Source: Paucidesulfovibrio longus DSM 6739
Lineage (GTDB): Bacteria; Desulfobacterota; Desulfovibrionia; Desulfovibrionales; Desulfovibrionaceae
Reading direction: 5' to 3'
Length of the DNA stretch: 64,000 nt
Assembly: GCF_000420485.1 (NCBI RefSeq)
Contig: NZ_ATVA01000017.1
Coordinates: 1 to 64,000 of the forward strand
Shown here piece after piece: positions 36,652 to 47,282 of the stretch. The notes beneath the pieces were generated by a model. That model was not told the DNA's origin. It saw nothing but the letters and a program-made list of their open reading frames with translations, and made no database searches. Within the stretch, counting starts at the first letter, position 1; every line of letters starts with the position of its first letter. A program made the translations under genes and the position numbers.

Positions 36652-38841
36652 ATGCCCAAGCCTCGAAAACCCGGCGGCCAAAGCGCCCTGCTCATAGCGC
36701 TGGTCTACGCCGCGTGCGGTTTCCTCTGGATTCTGCTCTCGGACAGGGCCGCGGAACTGCTCATCGACAACCAGAGCGCCCTGGGCATCGTCCAGACCTA
36801 CAAGGGCTGGTTCTTCATCCTGGGAACCGCCCTGCTGCTCTACGTTTTCGTCCGCCGCCAGCTCTCCCGCACCCACGACGCCGCCGTGACCGCCGAAAGG
36901 CAGGCGGAAAAAGTCATGGAACTGATGCGCGCCCTGCCCCTGGCCGTGCAGGGCTACGACGAAAACCGGCGCGTGGTCCTCTGGAACGCCGCCAGCGAGC
37001 AGCTGTACGGTTTCCGCGAAGACGAGGCCATGGGGCGGCTCCTGGAAGATCTGATCATCCCCCCGGCCATGCGCCCATTCGTGATCGAGGCCGTGCAGGG
37101 CTGGATCGAGCGGGACGAGGCCATCCCGGCGGGCGAGCTGACCCTGCTGCGCAAGAGCGGCGCGCCCGTGGAAGTCTATTCCTCGCACCTGATGTCCTTG
37201 CAGACGGACGGCTCCCGGATCATGTTCTGCCTGGACATCGACCTCTCCGAGCTGAAGCGCGCCGAGCGCGAGCTCAAGGAAAAGGAGCGCGTGCTCCGGC
37301 TGACCCTGGAAGCCACCAACGACGGCATCTGGGACTATCGCCTCGACACCGAGGAATTTAAGTGCAGCAGCCGCTGGGCCGACATGCTCGGTCTGCGCCG
37401 CGAGGATGTTTCGTCCAAGGGCTGCCAATGCATGCTCATGATGCATCCGGAGGACCGCGCCGGAACGGGAGCGGCCCTGGAGGAATACCTCGCCGGGCGC
37501 ACCGAGAGCTACAGCGCGGAGTTCCGCCTGCCCCACGAGGACGGCGGCTGGCGCTGGATCTATTCCCGCGGGCGCATCGTGGAACGCGACGAGGCGGGCC
37601 GCCCCCTGCGGCTCATAGGCGCGCACACGGACATCACCGAACTCAAGCAGACGCAGCAGCGCCTTCTGGAAGCCAAGGAGCAGGCCGAGAACGCCTCCCG
37701 CGCCAAGAGCGAGTTCCTGGCCAACATGAGCCACGAGCTGCGCACCCCGCTGAACGGACTCATGGGCATGCTCCAGCTGCTTTCCATGGGCTCCCTGGAA
37801 GGCGAGGAGCGCGAATACGTGGACACGGCCCTGGCCTCAGGCCGCAGCCTGCTCGCCATCATCGGCGACGTGCTCGATTTCTCCAAGCTCGACGCCGGGA
37901 TCATGGACGTGGCCAGCGAGCCTTTCGACCTGCGCGAAACCCTGGACACCGTGATCGGCAACTTCACGATCATCACCAAGGACAAGGGTCTCAGCCTGGA
38001 GCTGGACGTGGCCCCCGGCGTGCCCAACGTGCTTGTGGGCGACCCCGGCAGGCTCCGCCAGATCCTCTTCAACCTCATCGGCAACGCCCTCAAGTTCACG
38101 GAGCAGGGGTCGGTCCGGCTCAGCGTCTCGCCGCTTCCCGGCACGCGCGAGCTTTTCCGGGTTCTCTTCGTGGTTTCGGACACGGGCATCGGCATCCCGG
38201 AAAACCGCCTCGAAGACATTTTCGGGGCCTTCACCCAGGTGGACGGCTCCTTTGCCCGGCGGTTCCAGGGCGCGGGACTGGGCCTGGGCATCGTCCGCCG
38301 CCTGACCCGGCTGCTCGGCGGCGGGGTTTCCGTGGATTCGGAGCTGGGCAAGGGCACGAGCTTCTACGTCAGCCTGCCCTTCGTGCGCACCGGACCCGGC
38401 ATGCGCCCGGAAAGCAGCGCGCGCCGGGAACACTGCCTGATCAACCGCCCCCTGCGCATTCTCGTGGCCGAGGACGACCGGGTCAACCAGATCCTGGCGC
38501 GCAAGATGGTCGAGCGCCTGGGCCACGAGGCCACCTGCGTCTCCAACGGCCGCCAGGCCCTGGAAGCGCTGCGCGCGGGCAAGTACGACTGCGTGCTCAT
38601 GGACGTGCAGATGCCCGTCATGGACGGGCTGGCCGCCACGCGGGCCATCCGCCAGGACGCCGAGCTGGGGGCCATGCGCATCGTGCCCATCCTCGCGCTC
38701 ACGGCCCACGCCATGTCCGGGCACAAGGACAAATTCCTGGCCGCGGGCATGGACGGCTACCTGCCCAAGCCCGTGGACATGAACATCCTGGCCGACAAGC
38801 TGGCCGAGATATGCGAGGGGGGGCGCAAAGCCCGGCTCTGA
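36652..38841 (+). CDS. Hybrid sensor histidine kinase with two PAS domains
   Basis: The 729-residue protein has two membrane helices (about 12-32 and 50-68), with a very short periplasmic loop. A PAS domain follows at about 90-200, then a PAS_3-type domain at 215-335. The kinase has the phospho-His in NMSHELRTPLNG and ATPase motifs NLIGNALKF, DTGIGIP and GAGLGLGIV. The receiver at about 600-725 has VAEDDRVNQ, phospho-Asp in [11 protein letters not shown] and PKPVD. There is no HPt domain, so the phosphate must go to a separate protein. It lies 113 bases before a second hybrid kinase with a similar core. Confidence 0.92.
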   Translation: MPKPRKPGGQSALLIALVYAACGFLWILLSDRAAELLIDNQSALGIVQTYKGWFFILGTALLLYVFVRRQLSRTHDAAVTAERQAEKVMELMRALPLAVQGYDENRRVVLWNAASEQLYGFREDEAMGRLLEDLIIPPAMRPFVIEAVQGWIERDEAIPAGELTLLRKSGAPVEVYSSHLMSLQTDGSRIMFCLDIDLSELKRAERELKEKERVLRLTLEATNDGIWDYRLDTEEFKCSSRWADMLGLRREDVSSKGCQCMLMMHPEDRAGTGAALEEYLAGRTESYSAEFRLPHEDGGWRWIYSRGRIVERDEAGRPLRLIGAHTDITELKQTQQRLLEAKEQAENASRAKSEFLANMSHELRTPLNGLMGMLQLLSMGSLEGEEREYVDTALASGRSLLAIIGDVLDFSKLDAGIMDVASEPFDLRETLDTVIGNFTIITKDKGLSLELDVAPGVPNVLVGDPGRLRQILFNLIGNALKFTEQGSVRLSVSPLPGTRELFRVLFVVSDTGIGIPENRLEDIFGAFTQVDGSFARRFQGAGLGLGIVRRLTRLLGGGVSVDSELGKGTSFYVSLPFVRTGPGMRPESSARREHCLINRPLRILVAEDDRVNQILARKMVERLGHEATCVSNGRQALEALRAGKYDCVLMDVQMPVMDGLAATRAIRQDAELGAMRIVPILALTAHAMSGHKDKFLAAGMDGYLPKPVDMNILADKLAEICEGGRKARL

Positions 38842-38954
38842 GCCTTTCCCCGTCTGCGAAGCGGATTCGAAACAATATGTCTATCCACTGCCCCTGCAAT
38901 GTGATAGGGTTTAAGCGTCCATAGAACCCTTCTTCATGGAGTCCGCAACCCGTC

Positions 38955-41807
38955 ATGCGCAGACCTTCCCGCACCGCCCTTTCCGCGCTGCTCCTGGCCG
39001 CCTTCGCCCTGGGCGCGCTGCTTCCGTTCGCGGCTCCATCCGGGACGGCTTTCGCGGAAGCAGGGCGGGGCGCGCTCCGCTCCGCAAGCGAGCTGGACTA
39101 CCCTCCCTTTGCCCTGGTGCTGCCGGACGGCAGCCCGGACGGCTTTTCCGTGGACCTGCTCAAGGCCGTGGCCCAGGCCAAGAATCTGAACATCGACATC
39201 GCCGTCGGGCCATGGAGCGAGATCAAACAAAAACTCATGGACGGCGAGCTCGACGTGCTGCCCCTGGTTTCCTATTCCAAGGAGCGCGACCGGCATTTCG
39301 ACTTTTCCACGCCCTACCTGCGCATGCACGGCACCGTGTTCGTGCGCGAGGACAACGAGAGCATCCGCAGCGAAAAGGATCTCAAGGACAAGGAAGTCAT
39401 CGTCATGCGCGGGGACACGGCCGAGGAGTACGCCGTGCGCAACGCGCTCAGCGACCATCTGGTGCTCACGGACAACTACGAGCAGGCCATGCTCATGCTC
39501 TCAAGCGGCGAGCACGACGCCGTGCTCGTGCAGCAGGTCGTGGGCTGGCAGCTGATCCAGAAGCTGCACATCGAGAACCTCAAGGACGCGCTGGCGCGGG
39601 AGGAAACGAGCCTCAAGCCCATGGGCAGCCCGCTCCAGGGATTCGAGCAGAAATTCTGCTTCGCCGTGCAGGAAGGCGACCGCGAGCTCCTGGCCGATTT
39701 GAACGAGGGGCTGGCCATCGTCATCTCCAACGGCACCTACGACGCGCTCTACGACAAGTGGTTCGGCCCGATCCTGCCGGGACCGCCCCTTTCCGTCCGC
39801 CAACTCCTCACATATTTCCTCGTCACGGTCGTGCCGATCCTCCTGCTCCTGGCCGGAGGGGGGCTGCTCTTCCTGCGCCGGGAGGTCCGCCGCCAGACAG
39901 CCAACCTGCGCAAAAGCGAAAAGCTCTACCGCACGCTGGTCAACGGGCTGCCCGACTACGTGGTGCGCTACGACGCGGACGCCCGCTATCTTTATATTTC
40001 CGACAACATCGAAGAGCTGCTGGACATCCCGCCGCAGGACTTCATCGGCAAGTCGCACCGCGAGCTGGGCTTTCCGGAAGAGCAATGCGCGCTCTGGGAC
40101 GCGACGATCAAAAAGGTCTTCGAGACCGGGCAGTCCATGGACACGGAATTCCCTCTTGAGGCCAAGTCCGGCACCGCCGTGCTCGACTGGCGGCTCATCC
40201 CGGAGATGGACGAGCAGGGCGCGGTCAAGACCGTGCTTTCCCTCTGCCGCGACATCACCCGGCAGCGCAGGCTGGAGCAGGAATACCAGACGCTCTTCCG
40301 CGAGATGCTCGACGGCTTCGCCCTGCACGAGATCCTCCTCGACGAGAACGGCACGCCCCGGGACTACCGCTTCCTGGCCATCAACCCCGCCTTTGAAAAG
40401 CTCACGGGGCTGCGCTCCGAAAACGTCCTGGGCCGGACCGTGCTGGAAGTCTTGCCGGAAGTCGAGCCCTACTGGATCGAGACGTACGGCAAGGTGGCCC
40501 TGGACGGCGAGCCCACGTTCTTCGAAGGCTATTCCGGCGCCATCGGCAAATACTTCAAGGTCACGGCCTTCCGGCCCGCGCCGGGCCTCTTCGCCTGCAT
40601 CTTCCACGACCTGACCTCCCGCAAGCTGGCCGAGGAAGCCCTGCTCCAGGCCAAGGAGCAGGCCGAATCCGCAAGCAGGGCCAAGTCCGAGTTCCTGGCG
40701 AACATGAGCCACGAAATCCGGACGCCCCTCAACGGCGTGCTGGGCATGCTCCAGCTCCTGGAACTCTCCCGCCTGGAGCCGGAGCAGGAATACTACGCCA
40801 AGACCGCGATCAAATCGGCCCACCGCCTGCTGCGGCTGCTTTCGGATCTGCTGGACATCTCCCGCATCGAGGCGGGACGCCTTTCGCTCAGCCGCGAATG
40901 GTTCACCCTCGACGACCTGCGCCAGTCCATCCTCGAACTCCAGAACCTGGCCGCCCGCGACAAGGGGCTCCGGCTTGAATTCGTCCTGGGCGAGCGGCTT
41001 CCGAAGGCCCTGCTCGGCGACGAGGTCCGGCTGCGCCAGATTCTCTTCAACCTCGTGGGCAACGCCATCAAGTTCACCTCCGAAGGGAGCGTGCGGGTGG
41101 ATGTTTCCCTGCTGCCCTATTCCAGAGACAACTCGGCCCGGGTGCTCTTCATGGTCAGCGACACGGGAATCGGCATTTCGGACGAGCTGCTGGAGAACAT
41201 CTTCGAGCCCTTCGTCCAGGGCGAGGGCAACTACACCCGCCACTTCCAGGGGGCCGGACTCGGCCTTTCCATCGTGCGGCGGCTGGTGGGCCTGATGCAC
41301 GGCGAAATCGCCATCGACAGCCGCGTGGGCGAAGGCACGACGATCTACCTTTCCCTGCCCTTTGAGCTGCCCTCCCGGAAGCGGCCGCTTCCGCAAGACC
41401 GGGACGAGGAGACGACCTGCTTCACGCAGGGCTGCCGCAGGGTGCTCCTGGCCGAGGACGACGAACTCAGCCTCCAGGTGGTCGAGCGCATGCTCACGAA
41501 AATGGGCTACGCCCCGGTCACGGCCCGCAACGGGCTGGAAGCGCTGGATCTGCTCGCCCGCGAGGATTTCGACCTCGTGGTCATGGACGTGCAGATGCCC
41601 GTCATGGACGGCGTGGAGGCCACCAGGCGCATCCGCACTTCCGCCCAGTTCCAGGACAAGGCCGCAATCCCCATCGTGGCCATGACCGCCTACGCCATGG
41701 ACGGCGACCGGGAGAAGTTCCTGGCCGCGGGCATGAACGGCTACGTCTCCAAGCCCGTGGAAATGAACCGGCTGCGCGAATCCCTGGCCAGCGTCCTGGC
41801 CAACTGA
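38955..41807 (+). CDS. Hybrid histidine kinase with periplasmic solute-binding sensor (BvgS-like)
   Basis: The 950-residue protein has a signal peptide-like start, a periplasmic SBP_bac_3 (Venus-flytrap) domain at about 40-270 ([24 protein letters not shown]), and a membrane helix near 285-308. Two PAS domains follow, then the kinase (phospho-His in [37 protein letters not shown]) and a receiver (LAEDDELS, phospho-Asp in [17 protein letters not shown]). The flytrap domain resembles the three orphan binding proteins at 54.6-57.6 kb, so amino-acid-like ligands are plausible. The start is at 38955. Confidence 0.92.
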   Translation: MRRPSRTALSALLLAAFALGALLPFAAPSGTAFAEAGRGALRSASELDYPPFALVLPDGSPDGFSVDLLKAVAQAKNLNIDIAVGPWSEIKQKLMDGELDVLPLVSYSKERDRHFDFSTPYLRMHGTVFVREDNESIRSEKDLKDKEVIVMRGDTAEEYAVRNALSDHLVLTDNYEQAMLMLSSGEHDAVLVQQVVGWQLIQKLHIENLKDALAREETSLKPMGSPLQGFEQKFCFAVQEGDRELLADLNEGLAIVISNGTYDALYDKWFGPILPGPPLSVRQLLTYFLVTVVPILLLLAGGGLLFLRREVRRQTANLRKSEKLYRTLVNGLPDYVVRYDADARYLYISDNIEELLDIPPQDFIGKSHRELGFPEEQCALWDATIKKVFETGQSMDTEFPLEAKSGTAVLDWRLIPEMDEQGAVKTVLSLCRDITRQRRLEQEYQTLFREMLDGFALHEILLDENGTPRDYRFLAINPAFEKLTGLRSENVLGRTVLEVLPEVEPYWIETYGKVALDGEPTFFEGYSGAIGKYFKVTAFRPAPGLFACIFHDLTSRKLAEEALLQAKEQAESASRAKSEFLANMSHEIRTPLNGVLGMLQLLELSRLEPEQEYYAKTAIKSAHRLLRLLSDLLDISRIEAGRLSLSREWFTLDDLRQSILELQNLAARDKGLRLEFVLGERLPKALLGDEVRLRQILFNLVGNAIKFTSEGSVRVDVSLLPYSRDNSARVLFMVSDTGIGISDELLENIFEPFVQGEGNYTRHFQGAGLGLSIVRRLVGLMHGEIAIDSRVGEGTTIYLSLPFELPSRKRPLPQDRDEETTCFTQGCRRVLLAEDDELSLQVVERMLTKMGYAPVTARNGLEALDLLAREDFDLVVMDVQMPVMDGVEATRRIRTSAQFQDKAAIPIVAMTAYAMDGDREKFLAAGMNGYVSKPVEMNRLRESLASVLAN

Positions 41808-41901
41808 CGCCGCAAGCCGACGCGCGATGCCCGCGCGCCCGGATCCGATTTCCATTGCGCGCCGCCGCCGGAGCCGCTATGCTCCGGCCGGGAGCGCAAG
41901 C

Positions 41902-42432
41902 ATGCAGGAACGAACGAAAAAATACCTCGACCCCAAGCCGCCCCGCCGCAAGCCGCACAGCCACGTCCGCGACCTGCTGCTGGTGCTGCTCGGCGTGGGA
42001 CTGGTGATCATCTTCTTCAGCAGCCAGTCGCGCTTCAACTTCACGTCCCGGAACATGACGGACAAGGAACGGATCGTGCGCAAGGTCGTCTACGACGGCG
42101 AGCTCGAACCCAAGAACCTCGGCCTCTCCCCGGAACAGCTGCGCCCCCTGGACGACCTGCTCGCCGAGGAAACCCGCAACCTGCGGCAGATCCGCATCCA
42201 CATCGAACGGCAGGACCGCTACGAAAAGCTCTCGGACGGCACCGAGCTGCGCTTCTGGTGCGTGCTCACCCTGGACAACGGCAGCACCGTCCGCACGGTG
42301 ATCTCCCGGACCCGGCGCGACGGACTGATCTCCAGCCTGACGCGGCGCATCCGCGACGACCTGGAAAAATACCGCTCCTCGGCCCGGAAAATGGGCAAGG
42401 AACGTATCGATTCCTTCACCAATACCATGTAA
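41902..42432 (+). CDS. Single-TM membrane-anchored protein, unknown
   Basis: The 176-residue protein has a basic N-terminus (RTKKYLDPKPPRRKPHSH), one membrane helix at about 24-41 (LLLVLLGVGLVIIFFSS), and then a polar domain of about 130 residues that should be periplasmic by the positive-inside rule. The start at 41902 follows GGGAG; 25 extra codons upstream have no site. It lies between the BvgS-like kinase and lepA on the same strand. I recognise no family. The conserved-looking core is DRYEKLSDGTELRFWCVLTLDNGSTV. Confidence 0.65.
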   Translation: MQERTKKYLDPKPPRRKPHSHVRDLLLVLLGVGLVIIFFSSQSRFNFTSRNMTDKERIVRKVVYDGELEPKNLGLSPEQLRPLDDLLAEETRNLRQIRIHIERQDRYEKLSDGTELRFWCVLTLDNGSTVRTVISRTRRDGLISSLTRRIRDDLEKYRSSARKMGKERIDSFTNTM

Positions 42433-42600
42433 ACTGGCCCGCAAGGCAAACTGCGGCCACTCCCGACCCGGGGCGGGGAGGCGATTTCCGCCGGGAAAAC
42501 GCCTCCGGCGCAAAGGCGACCGGCCTGTTGGACAGGCGCGGCCGAATCCTTTACAAGTGGCTCCACCCAAACTCTGGAAACCTACGGACCACAACACCAT

Positions 42601-44403
42601 ATGGACACCGCGAAGATTCGCAATTTCAGCATCATCGCCCACATCGACCACGGCAAGTCGACGTTGGCGGACCGCATCCTTGAGCTGACCGGCCTCGTCG
42701 GCGAGCGCGACAAAAAGGAGCAGTATCTCGACAGGATGGAGCTTGAGCGAGAGCGCGGCATCACCATCAAGGCCCAGACCGTGCGCATTCCCTACACCGC
42801 GCCGGACGGGCAGAAATACGTGCTCAACCTCATCGACACGCCCGGCCACGTGGACTTCAGCTACGAAGTCTCGCGCTCGCTCGCGGCCTGCGAGGGCGCG
42901 CTCCTCGTGGTCGACTCCACCCAGGGGGTCGAGGCCCAGACCCTGGCCAACGTCTATCTCGCCCTGGACAACAACCTCGAAGTGGTCCCCGTGCTGAACA
43001 AGGTGGACCTGCCCAGCGCCGACCCGGAGCGGGTCGCCGCCGAAATCGAGGAGATCATCGGCCTGGACGCGTCGGGCGCCGTGGCCGTCAGCGCCAAGAG
43101 CGGGCTGAACGTGGACCAGGTGCTTACGCAGATCGTGGAGCAGCTGCCCGCGCCCGGAGGCGACTGCTCGGCCCCGCTCAAGGCCCTGATCTTCGACTCC
43201 TGGTACGACTCCTACCAGGGCGTGGTCGTGCTCTTCCGCATCTTCGAGGGCACGCTCAAAAAAGGGCAGTCGATCCGCATCTTCTCCACGAAGCGGGATT
43301 TCGAGGTCACCAAGCTCGGCGTGTTCTCGCCCGGCCCCAAGGACATGAAGGAGCTTGGCCCCGGCGAAGTGGGCTTTCTCTGCGCCTCCATGAAGGAACT
43401 GGGCGACGCGCCCGTGGGCGACACCATCACCTCGCCGGAAAACCCGACGGACAAGCCCTATCCCGGCTTCCAGAAGGTCAAGCCCATGGTCTTCGCCGGG
43501 CTCTACCCGGTGGAGCCCGCGGAATACGAGACCCTCAAGACCGCCCTGGAAAAGCTCCAGCTCAACGACGCGGCCTTCACCTACGAGCCGGAAACCTCCC
43601 AGGCCCTGGGCTTCGGGTTCCGCTGCGGCTTCCTGGGCCTCCTGCACATCGAGATCATCCAGGAGCGCCTGGAGCGGGAGTTCGAAGCCCGGCTGATCAC
43701 CACCGCCCCCTCGGTGGTCTACCAGGTGCGCACCACGGACGGAACGGAACTGCGCATCGACAACCCGAGCAAGCTGCCCGACCCGCAAATCATCGACGTG
43801 ATCCGCGAGCCTTTCGTGCGGCTCGAGGTCCACGTGCCCAACGACTACGTGGGCGCGGTGCTCGCGCTCTGCGAGGAAAAGCGCGGCATCCAGAAAAACA
43901 TCAACTACGCCGGCATGAACAGGGTGATCATCACCTACGAGATCCCCTTCGCCGAAATCATGTACGACTTCTTCGACCGCCTGAAGTCCTCCACCAAGGG
44001 GTACGCCTCCCTGGACTACGAGGTCATCGACTACCGCGAGGCGGACATGATCAAGCTGGACATCCTCATCAACGGCGATCCCGTGGACGCCTTCTCCATC
44101 ATCGTGCACCGCGAGAACGCCCCGCGCATGGGCCGCAGCGTGGCCCTGAAGCTGAAGCGCTCCATCCCGCGCCAGATGTTCGAGGTGGTCATCCAGGCCG
44201 CCATCGGCCGCAAGATCATCGCCAAGGAGCGCAACGCGCCCTTCCGCAAGGACGTCACCGCCAAGTGCTATGGCGGCGACATCACCCGAAAGCGCAAGCT
44301 CCTGGAAAAGCAGAAAGAAGGCAAGAAGCGCATGCGCCGCATGGGCAACGTGGAAATTCCGCAGGAGGCCTTCCTGGCCGTCCTCAAGGCCGGCGACGAA
44401 TAG
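42601..44403 (+). CDS. lepA: Elongation factor 4 (LepA)
   Basis: LepA is a ribosomal GTPase that back-translocates or rescues stalled ribosomes. The 600-residue length is standard. The G motifs are AHIDHGKST (G1), RGITIKAQT (G2), DTPGHVDF (G3), NKVDLPSA (G4) and VSAKSG (G5). The LepA-specific C-terminal domain includes [29 protein letters not shown]. The start [18 protein letters not shown] is canonical. It precedes the signal peptidase gene by 28 bases, the common lepA-lepB arrangement, so the two should be co-transcribed and end at the terminator at 45081. Confidence 0.97.
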   Translation: MDTAKIRNFSIIAHIDHGKSTLADRILELTGLVGERDKKEQYLDRMELERERGITIKAQTVRIPYTAPDGQKYVLNLIDTPGHVDFSYEVSRSLAACEGALLVVDSTQGVEAQTLANVYLALDNNLEVVPVLNKVDLPSADPERVAAEIEEIIGLDASGAVAVSAKSGLNVDQVLTQIVEQLPAPGGDCSAPLKALIFDSWYDSYQGVVVLFRIFEGTLKKGQSIRIFSTKRDFEVTKLGVFSPGPKDMKELGPGEVGFLCASMKELGDAPVGDTITSPENPTDKPYPGFQKVKPMVFAGLYPVEPAEYETLKTALEKLQLNDAAFTYEPETSQALGFGFRCGFLGLLHIEIIQERLEREFEARLITTAPSVVYQVRTTDGTELRIDNPSKLPDPQIIDVIREPFVRLEVHVPNDYVGAVLALCEEKRGIQKNINYAGMNRVIITYEIPFAEIMYDFFDRLKSSTKGYASLDYEVIDYREADMIKLDILINGDPVDAFSIIVHRENAPRMGRSVALKLKRSIPRQMFEVVIQAAIGRKIIAKERNAPFRKDVTAKCYGGDITRKRKLLEKQKEGKKRMRRMGNVEIPQEAFLAVLKAGDE

Positions 44404-44431
44404 GGCCGGCACGCCAACCAAAGGAAGATCA

Positions 44432-45061
44432 ATGACGTTCAACAAACAGTCCGCAGCGGTCGACGATCCCGTGGCCAAGCTCCGGGAGTGGGTCGAGGCC
44501 ATCCTCATCGCCGTGGTCCTGGCCCTGTTCATCCGCTCCTTCGTGGTCCAGGCCTTCAAGATTCCGTCCGGCTCCATGCTGGAAACGCTCCAGATCGGCG
44601 ACCACCTGCTGGTGAGCCGCTTCGCCTACGACCTCAAGGTGCCGTTCACGGACATCTCGATCCTCTCCACGGGCGACCCGCAGCACGGCGACGTGATCGT
44701 CTTCGAATATCCGGAAGACCCCTCCAAGGATTTCATCAAGCGCGTCATCGGCGTTCCCGGCGACACCATCGAGATCAAGAACAAGATCGTCTACCGCAAC
44801 GGCGAAGCGCTCATCGAGCCCTACGTGCGCCATTCGGACCCGCGCATCCTGCCCAGCCGCCGCGACTTCGTGGCCACCTTCACCGTGCCGGAGGGCCAAT
44901 ACTTCGTGCTCGGCGACAACCGCGACGACTCCCGCGACTCCCGCTTCTGGGGCTTCGTGGGCCGCGACGCCATCGTGGGCAAGGCCCTGGTGCTCTACTG
45001 GTCCTGGAACGGCGAGGACATGAGCGTGCGCTGGAACCGCATCGGCGATCTGGTGGAATAA
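44432..45061 (+). CDS. lepB: Signal peptidase I
   Basis: LepB cleaves signal peptides from exported proteins at the periplasmic membrane face. The 209-residue protein has one N-terminal membrane helix (about 20-40, ILIAVVLALFIRSFVVQ), the catalytic Ser in IPSGSMLETL and the general-base Lys in FIKRVIGVPGD. Other boxes are VIVFEYP and LGDNRDDSRDSRFWGFV. The size is that of the short, single-helix form. AAGGAAG precedes the ATG at 44432. It follows lepA and is followed 20 bases later by a strong terminator. Confidence 0.96.
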   Translation: MTFNKQSAAVDDPVAKLREWVEAILIAVVLALFIRSFVVQAFKIPSGSMLETLQIGDHLLVSRFAYDLKVPFTDISILSTGDPQHGDVIVFEYPEDPSKDFIKRVIGVPGDTIEIKNKIVYRNGEALIEPYVRHSDPRILPSRRDFVATFTVPEGQYFVLGDNRDDSRDSRFWGFVGRDAIVGKALVLYWSWNGEDMSVRWNRIGDLVE

Positions 45062-45080
45062 GCCCGGCTCCGTCCGACAA

Positions 45081-45117
45081 GAAGAAGCCCCGGTCCGAGG
45101 ATCGGGGCTTCTTCTTT
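45081..45117 (+). terminator. Intrinsic terminator of lepA-lepB
   Basis: GAAGAAGCCCCG (45081-45092) pairs exactly with CGGGGCTTCTTC (45103-45114) and is followed by TTT. The A/T-rich arms could also work in the opposite direction for the convergent gene at 45169. Confidence 0.88.
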
Positions 45118-45168
45118 GGCCTTCCGCGCCCGGCGGGCGCACTCTGGCGGCGCAGTCCGGTCCGGGCG

Positions 45169-45645
45169 CTAGTCCTCTTCGGGCTCCCAGACGAACCGGA
45201 ACAGGCAGGCCGGGTTTCCGGCGGCGATGGTTTCGGGCCGTTCCATGCGCAGCCGATCCGAATAGCCCCGCGCAAAAGGCTCGTCCCGCGCGCAGGAAAG
45301 CAGCGGCAAGAGCGCTTCCGGCATGCCCAGGGCGCGGTAGCTCTCCACGTAGAGGCAGCGGCGCACGCGGAACGAGGCGCTGTTCGCGTCCCGCTTGAAA
45401 TCGGCCACGGCAATGGCCCCGCCCGCCCGCCAGAGGTCGAGCACGGTCAGAAAGTGGTCCAGGCAGGGCTTCTCGGGAGCCGCCGCCGCGAAATCGCGCC
45501 CGGCCTCGAAGGCCGAACGTTCCTGGACGGCGCGCACGAGTTCCAGGGCCTCGTCCGGCCCGTGCAGGCGCACGGCTTCGTCGTAGACGCGGCGCAGCAC
45601 CTGGGCCTCCAACACGCGGCGGTCGAGCTGGGTGATCTTCGTCAT
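45169..45645 (-). CDS. L-2-amino-thiazoline-4-carboxylate hydrolase-like protein
   Basis: The 158-residue soluble protein resembles the ATC hydrolase family, best seen in the C-terminal part CLYVESYRALGMPEALLPLLSCARDEPFARGYSD. The founding enzyme opens a thiazoline ring in cysteine synthesis from ATC, but most members have no assigned role. The ATG at 45645 has only a weak AAGG nearby; a GTG five codons upstream is an alternative. It is a single gene, convergent with lepB and divergent from the diguanylate cyclase. The 72..782 protein may share this fold distantly. Confidence 0.7.
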   Translation of the reverse strand: MTKITQLDRRVLEAQVLRRVYDEAVRLHGPDEALELVRAVQERSAFEAGRDFAAAAPEKPCLDHFLTVLDLWRAGGAIAVADFKRDANSASFRVRRCLYVESYRALGMPEALLPLLSCARDEPFARGYSDRLRMERPETIAAGNPACLFRFVWEPEED

Positions 45646-45789
45646 GCCTTGGGCTACCACATCGCGCCGGCGGGAAAAAGCCCCTTGCCCGCGCCTGGCC
45701 CGCCGCCCGCCAACTTGCCCTTGCCCAGGCATTGGAGTATCCTTTGCAACTTCCCAGTAACTATGCCCAGTTCCTTTCCGAGGATGGAA

Positions 45790-47166
45790 ATGCCTCCCAG
45801 CAAGCCTTCAAACCCGTCTTCCGGGCGCTCCGAAAACGGACCGGAGCGCGCTCTGCCCGAATCCCGCGAAAACGGGACGGAGCTTGCGCGTCTGGAGGCC
45901 GAGCTTGAACAGCTGAAAAAGGAAAACGCCCGCCTGCGCGCCCTGGCCGACGCCCCCTACGAAGCCATCGCCTTTTTCGGCGCGGACATGCGCTGCGTGA
46001 CCGCCAACGCCACCACCCTGCGGCTCTTCGGCTACGAGAGCGAATCCGAGCTGCTGGGCAAACATGTCCTGGAATTCGTGGCCCCGGAATCGAGGGAGGA
46101 AGTCTCCCGGCGGTTTCAGACCGAAGACACGCGAGCCTACGAGCTGATGGGCCTGCGCCGCAATGGGGAGACGTTTCCGGCCGAGGCGCACGGCAAGAAA
46201 GGCGTCTTCAACGGCCAGCCCGTGCGCATCTCCGCCATGCGCGACATCACCCGGCGCAAGCAGATCGAGCGGGAGCTGCAAACCGCGGCCAACGAGCTGG
46301 AAATCATCTTCGCCTACAGCAAGGTCGGGCTGATGCTCCTGCGCGGCGGCCGCTGGCTGGCCAAGGCCAACCAGGCCCTGGCCGACATCCTCGGCTACGA
46401 CACTCCCGAAAAGATGATCGGGCGGAGCATGCGCGAGCTGCACCTGACCGAGGAAAACTTCCAGCATTTCGGCGAGAAGTACTACAACGCCCTTGCGGAC
46501 AAGGCCCTGCTGCACATCGAGTACCGCCTGCGCCGCAAGGACGGCAGCCCGGTCTGGTGCATGCTCTCCGGCCAGGCCCTGGACCGGGGCGCCCCCGCGG
46601 ACCTGAACAAGGGCGTGCTCTGGGCCGTGGACGACATCACCCGCATCAAGACCCAGGAGCAGGAACTGCGCGCCCTGGCCTGCACGGATTACCTCACGGG
46701 CGTGCACAACCGCCGCCATTTCCTGGACCTCGCCTCGCGCGAGCTGAAGCGGAGAAAACGCCACGGCGGGGACTGCGGCCTGCTGCTCATCGATCTGGAC
46801 CGCTTCAAGGACGTCAACGACCAGCTCGGACACGGCGCGGGCGACGCCGTGCTCAAGACCTTTGCCCGGCGCTGCTGCGGCGCGCTGCGCGAAGTGGACA
46901 TCTTCGGGCGGCTCGGCGGAGAGGAATTCGCCGTGCTCCTGCCCGGATCCGACCTGGAAGGGGCGCGCACCGTGGCCGAGCGCATCCGCGAGGGCATGAG
47001 CGACATGGAAACCCGCACCCCCGAAGGCAACATCCGGGTCACGGTGAGCATCGGGGTGACCTCCACCGAGCGCCCCGTGGCCGACGTGGAGGCCCTCATC
47101 GCCCGCGCGGACAAGGCCCTCTACCGGGCCAAGCGCCTGGGCCGCGACCGGGTCGAGATCGGCTGA
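45790..47166 (+). CDS. Diguanylate cyclase with two PAS domains
   Basis: The 458-residue protein has a short coiled coil (ARLEAELEQLKKENARLRAL), PAS domains at about 50-160 and 170-285, and a GGDEF domain from about 295. The active-site loop is GGEEF and an inhibitory RxxD site (REVD) sits 5 residues before it, so it should make c-di-GMP with product feedback. There is no EAL domain and no membrane helix, so the signal is cytosolic. The ATG at 45790 has GAGG 6 bases upstream; ATGs at 45763 and 45784 are alternatives. Confidence 0.92.
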   Translation: MPPSKPSNPSSGRSENGPERALPESRENGTELARLEAELEQLKKENARLRALADAPYEAIAFFGADMRCVTANATTLRLFGYESESELLGKHVLEFVAPESREEVSRRFQTEDTRAYELMGLRRNGETFPAEAHGKKGVFNGQPVRISAMRDITRRKQIERELQTAANELEIIFAYSKVGLMLLRGGRWLAKANQALADILGYDTPEKMIGRSMRELHLTEENFQHFGEKYYNALADKALLHIEYRLRRKDGSPVWCMLSGQALDRGAPADLNKGVLWAVDDITRIKTQEQELRALACTDYLTGVHNRRHFLDLASRELKRRKRHGGDCGLLLIDLDRFKDVNDQLGHGAGDAVLKTFARRCCGALREVDIFGRLGGEEFAVLLPGSDLEGARTVAERIREGMSDMETRTPEGNIRVTVSIGVTSTERPVADVEALIARADKALYRAKRLGRDRVEIG

Positions 47167-47282
47167 GCCTCTTCCCGACCTTCCGCCCTTGCCGTTTTTC
47201 CCACGCCCCGGTACAGAAACGGTATCCGCTTGCGGGCCGCAGGCCCCGCGGACATCCGCAACACCATCCAAGGAGCGTGCGC

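Noticed and set aside
33588-36695. A 1035-codon minus-strand frame over the LytTR and acetyl-CoA synthetase-like genes
   Set aside because: It is an antisense shadow. The plus-strand genes have clear domains and ribosome-binding sites.
41602-44577. A 991-codon minus-strand frame across lepA
   Set aside because: It is antisense to the highly conserved lepA, with no recognisable domain.
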